From positions 1 through 6,567 of the forward strand of contig JAEWOA010000334.1 in assembly GCA_023461115.1 (NCBI GenBank): a DNA stretch of 6,567 bases. The letters run 5' to 3'. Of this stretch, positions 4,731 to 6,567 are shown piece by piece; the first letter of the stretch is position 1, and the number at the start of each line of letters is the position of its first letter. Source of the DNA: Actinomycetes bacterium (GTDB taxonomy: Bacteria; Actinomycetota; Actinomycetes; Actinomycetales; Cellulomonadaceae). Position numbers and translations under genes: made by a program. The notes under the pieces were generated by a model, which saw nothing but the letters and a program-made list of their open reading frames with translations, did no database searches and was not told the DNA's origin.

Positions 4731-6179
4731 ATGTCTCCATCTACACCTGCTGATCAAGCGAAAAAATTAATCAAAGTGCCTGAAATGCGCCGTATCAAAC
4801 ACATTCATTTTGTGGGTATTGGTGGCGCGGGGATGTGTGGTATTGCCGAAGTCTTGAAAAACCAAGGCTATAAAGTGTCGGGTTCAGACATCAAAGCTTC
4901 AAAAACCACAGCGCAATTAGAAGAAAACGGCATCAAGGTTTATATTGGGCATGCGGCAGAGAATATTAAAGGCGCCAATGTGTTGGTGGTGTCTACTGCA
5001 ATTGACCCAGAAAACCCTGAAATTAAAGCTGCAATTGATACCCGTATTCCTGTGGTGCGTCGTGCCGAAATGCTGGGCGAGTTGATGCGTTATCGTCATG
5101 GTATCGCTGTTGCGGGAACGCATGGTAAAACCACCACGACCAGTTTAATTACCTGTATGTTGGCCGAAGAAAATATGGATCCAACTTATGTGATTGGTGG
5201 TTTGCTGAACCGTACGGGTGTGAATGCGGCACTTGGTGCTAGCCGTTATATCGTGGCTGAAGCTGACGAATCAGATGCCTCATTCTTATTCCTAGAACCT
5301 ATGGCGGCTGTGGTGACCAATATTGATGCTGACCACATGGACACCTATGGCGGTAGTTTTGATACTTTAAAAGATACTTTTATTCAATTCTTACATAAAC
5401 TGCCATTCTACGGCTTGGCGGTGGTGTGTGGTGATGATGCCAACATTCGCGAAATTATGCCGCGTATTGGCCGCCCAGTATTGACCTATGGTTTTAACGA
5501 AGACAATGACATTCGTGCCATAGATGTTGATCAGGACGGTATGCGCACTCACTTTACTGTTTTGCGTAAAGACCGTGAGCCATTACGTGTAACGGTGAAT
5601 CAGCCTGGTTTACACAACGTACTGAATGCCTTGGCAGCAATTGGGATCGCGACCGATGAAGGCGTTTCTGATGGTGCAATTTGCCGCGCCTTAGAAGGCT
5701 TTAGCGGTGTAGGCCGTCGCTTCCAAGTTCAAGGTGAATTTGCTGTAGATGGTGGCAATGTGAAATTGGTGGATGACTATGGACACCACCCGAAAGAGGT
5801 TGAAGCAACCATTAAAGCGGCACGTCAAAGTCATCCTGACCGTCGTTTGGTGATGTTATTCCAGCCACACCGTTTTAGCCGTACCCGTGACTGTTTTGAT
5901 GACTTTGTAGAAGTGTTGTCGCAAGTCGATCAATTACTGTTGCTGGATATTTATCCTGCGGGTGAAAAACCAATTGTGGGTGCAGATAGCCGTACTTTGG
6001 CGCGCAGCATTCGTTTACGTGGTCAGGTCGAGCCAATTTTGGTCGATCCACACGATGGCAATTTACCGAATATTGTGAAACAAGTGTTACAAGCCAATGA
6101 CTTGTTATTGACTCAGGGTGCAGGTAATGTTGGGGCAATTTCAATCGAACTTGCACAAAATCATCTGTATTTAAAATAA
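4731..6179 (+). CDS. murC: UDP-N-acetylmuramate--L-alanine ligase
   Basis: MurC adds L-alanine to UDP-MurNAc with ATP, the first amino-acid step of the peptidoglycan stem peptide, in the cytosol. At 482 residues it has the family length (E. coli 491). The domain order is clear: a Rossmann-like UDP-sugar domain with FVGIGGAGMCGIAEVL (27-42), the central ATPase with P-loop GTHGKTTTT (129-137), EADESDASF (177-185) and TNIDADHMDTYGG (196-208), then GLHNVLNALAA (293-303), and the C-terminal domain with GVGRRFQVQG (326-335), VDDYGHHPKEV (347-357) and FQPHRFSRTRD (377-387). The ATG at 4731 is three bases after the murG stop with only a weak GAG as ribosome binding site, so translation is probably coupled to murG. 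All key motifs are present. Confidence 0.98.
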   Translation: MSPSTPADQAKKLIKVPEMRRIKHIHFVGIGGAGMCGIAEVLKNQGYKVSGSDIKASKTTAQLEENGIKVYIGHAAENIKGANVLVVSTAIDPENPEIKAAIDTRIPVVRRAEMLGELMRYRHGIAVAGTHGKTTTTSLITCMLAEENMDPTYVIGGLLNRTGVNAALGASRYIVAEADESDASFLFLEPMAAVVTNIDADHMDTYGGSFDTLKDTFIQFLHKLPFYGLAVVCGDDANIREIMPRIGRPVLTYGFNEDNDIRAIDVDQDGMRTHFTVLRKDREPLRVTVNQPGLHNVLNALAAIGIATDEGVSDGAICRALEGFSGVGRRFQVQGEFAVDGGNVKLVDDYGHHPKEVEATIKAARQSHPDRRLVMLFQPHRFSRTRDCFDDFVEVLSQVDQLLLLDIYPAGEKPIVGADSRTLARSIRLRGQVEPILVDPHDGNLPNIVKQVLQANDLLLTQGAGNVGAISIELAQNHLYLK

Positions 6180-6194
6180 TCACAGCGTGTGATT
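6178..6194 (+). repeat. Short hairpin over the murC stop codon
   Basis: AATCACA (6178-6184) and TGTGATT (6188-6194) form a perfect seven-base stem around the loop GCG. It includes the last two bases of the murC stop codon. No real T-tract follows and ddl continues 42 bases later, so it is more likely an mRNA stability or translational element than a terminator. It could also be chance. Confidence 0.5.
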
Positions 6195-6223
6195 TTGAAT
6201 TTGATCGACCAGTTTTAAAGTTT

Positions 6224-6228
6224 AAGGA
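6224..6228 (+). promoter_or_regulatory. Ribosome binding site of ddl
   Basis: AAGGA lies seven bases before the GTG at 6236. It decides this non-ATG start, since no ATG occurs in frame between here and the conserved GGKSAEREVSL motif. Confidence 0.75.
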
Positions 6229-6235
6229 TATAAAC

Positions 6236-6567
6236 GTGTCAAATGCTTCAAAGTTCGGCAAAGTTGCCGTGTTATTGGGTGGAAAATCTGCTGAACGTGA
6301 GGTTTCTCTAGACAGCGGGCAAGCGGTACTCGAAGCACTGCTACGTTCAGGGGTTCAAGCAGAAGCCTTTGATCCTCAGTCACGTAGTGTGACGGAATTG
6401 GTCAATTATGACCGTGCCTTTATTGTGTTACATGGGCGTGGTGGTGAAGATGGTCAAATTCAGGGCGTACTGGAGTGGTTGAACATTCCATACACAGGCA
6501 CAGGTGTGCAAGGTTCAGCCATTGGCATGGACAAAGTGAAGACCAAGCAAATTTGGCAAGGTTCTGA
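6236..6567 (+). CDS. ddl: D-alanine--D-alanine ligase (3' end outside window)
   Basis: Ddl joins two D-alanines with ATP to make the dipeptide that MurF attaches to the UDP-MurNAc tripeptide, in the cytosol. 110 complete codons of an expected protein of about 305 are visible. KVAVLLGGKSAEREVSL (9-25) is the N-terminal signature, with E20 at the position of the E. coli DdlB catalytic E15. LHGRGGEDG (65-73) and the IPYTGTGVQGSAIGMDK stretch (84-100) also match DdlB closely. The start is GTG with AAGGA seven bases upstream. It lies 56 bases after murC in the same direction and is probably the third gene of the operon; by Acinetobacter gene order ftsQ, ftsA and ftsZ would follow. The ATP-grasp part lies outside the window. 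The type resembles DdlB rather than DdlA. Confidence 0.95.
   Translation, partial: MSNASKFGKVAVLLGGKSAEREVSLDSGQAVLEALLRSGVQAEAFDPQSRSVTELVNYDRAFIVLHGRGGEDGQIQGVLEWLNIPYTGTGVQGSAIGMDKVKTKQIWQGS

Noticed and set aside
4917..5123. Minus-strand frame inside murC
   Set aside because: Shadow of murC.
6182..6192. CRP-type operator from the TCACA/TGTGA halves
   Set aside because: The half-sites are in reversed order (TCACA before TGTGA) and the spacing is three, not six.
5875..6261. 128-codon minus-strand frame over the end of murC and start of ddl
   Set aside because: It covers conserved C-terminal MurC motifs and the ddl start; no family resemblance in the minus-strand translation.

Overview
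The window looks like a chromosomal segment of an Acinetobacter-type gammaproteobacterium. The evidence is a divergent crc/pyrE pair, gshB directly upstream of murG-murC-ddl, and protein sequences that read like Acinetobacter orthologues. All core products are housekeeping enzymes.

Layout, left to right. A Crc/exonuclease III-family gene runs leftward off the window edge (1-503, minus strand). pyrE (543-1193) diverges from it and ends at a strong intrinsic terminator (1266-1299). Next is an AT-rich accessory stretch of about 0.7 kb. It holds an unrecognised 168-codon gene (1409-1915), preceded by an inverted repeat, and then a site whose two arms look like the XerD and XerC arms of dif/pdif (1962-1992). 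A small DUF3565-type gene (2028-2243, minus strand) faces leftward and diverges from gshB (2360-3304). gshB is closed by a hairpin terminator at 3336-3370. After about 250 bases of AT-rich non-coding sequence comes the cell-wall operon: murG (3624-4727), murC (4731-6179) and the start of ddl (6236 to the window end).

How the genes work together. MurG completes lipid II, MurC adds the first peptide-stem residue (L-Ala) to UDP-MurNAc, and Ddl supplies the D-Ala-D-Ala dipeptide, so the right third is one peptidoglycan precursor operon (part of the dcw cluster). PyrE (pyrimidines), GshB (glutathione) and Crc (carbon control or DNA repair) are independent metabolic units.

The part most worth a second look is 1300-2030. 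A gene of clearly different base composition sits next to a dif-like site, consistent with a Xer-associated insertion between pyrE and gshB. The dif-like site has a 9-base spacer where canonical dif/pdif sites have 6. No tRNA, rRNA, CRISPR array or intact insertion sequence was seen.
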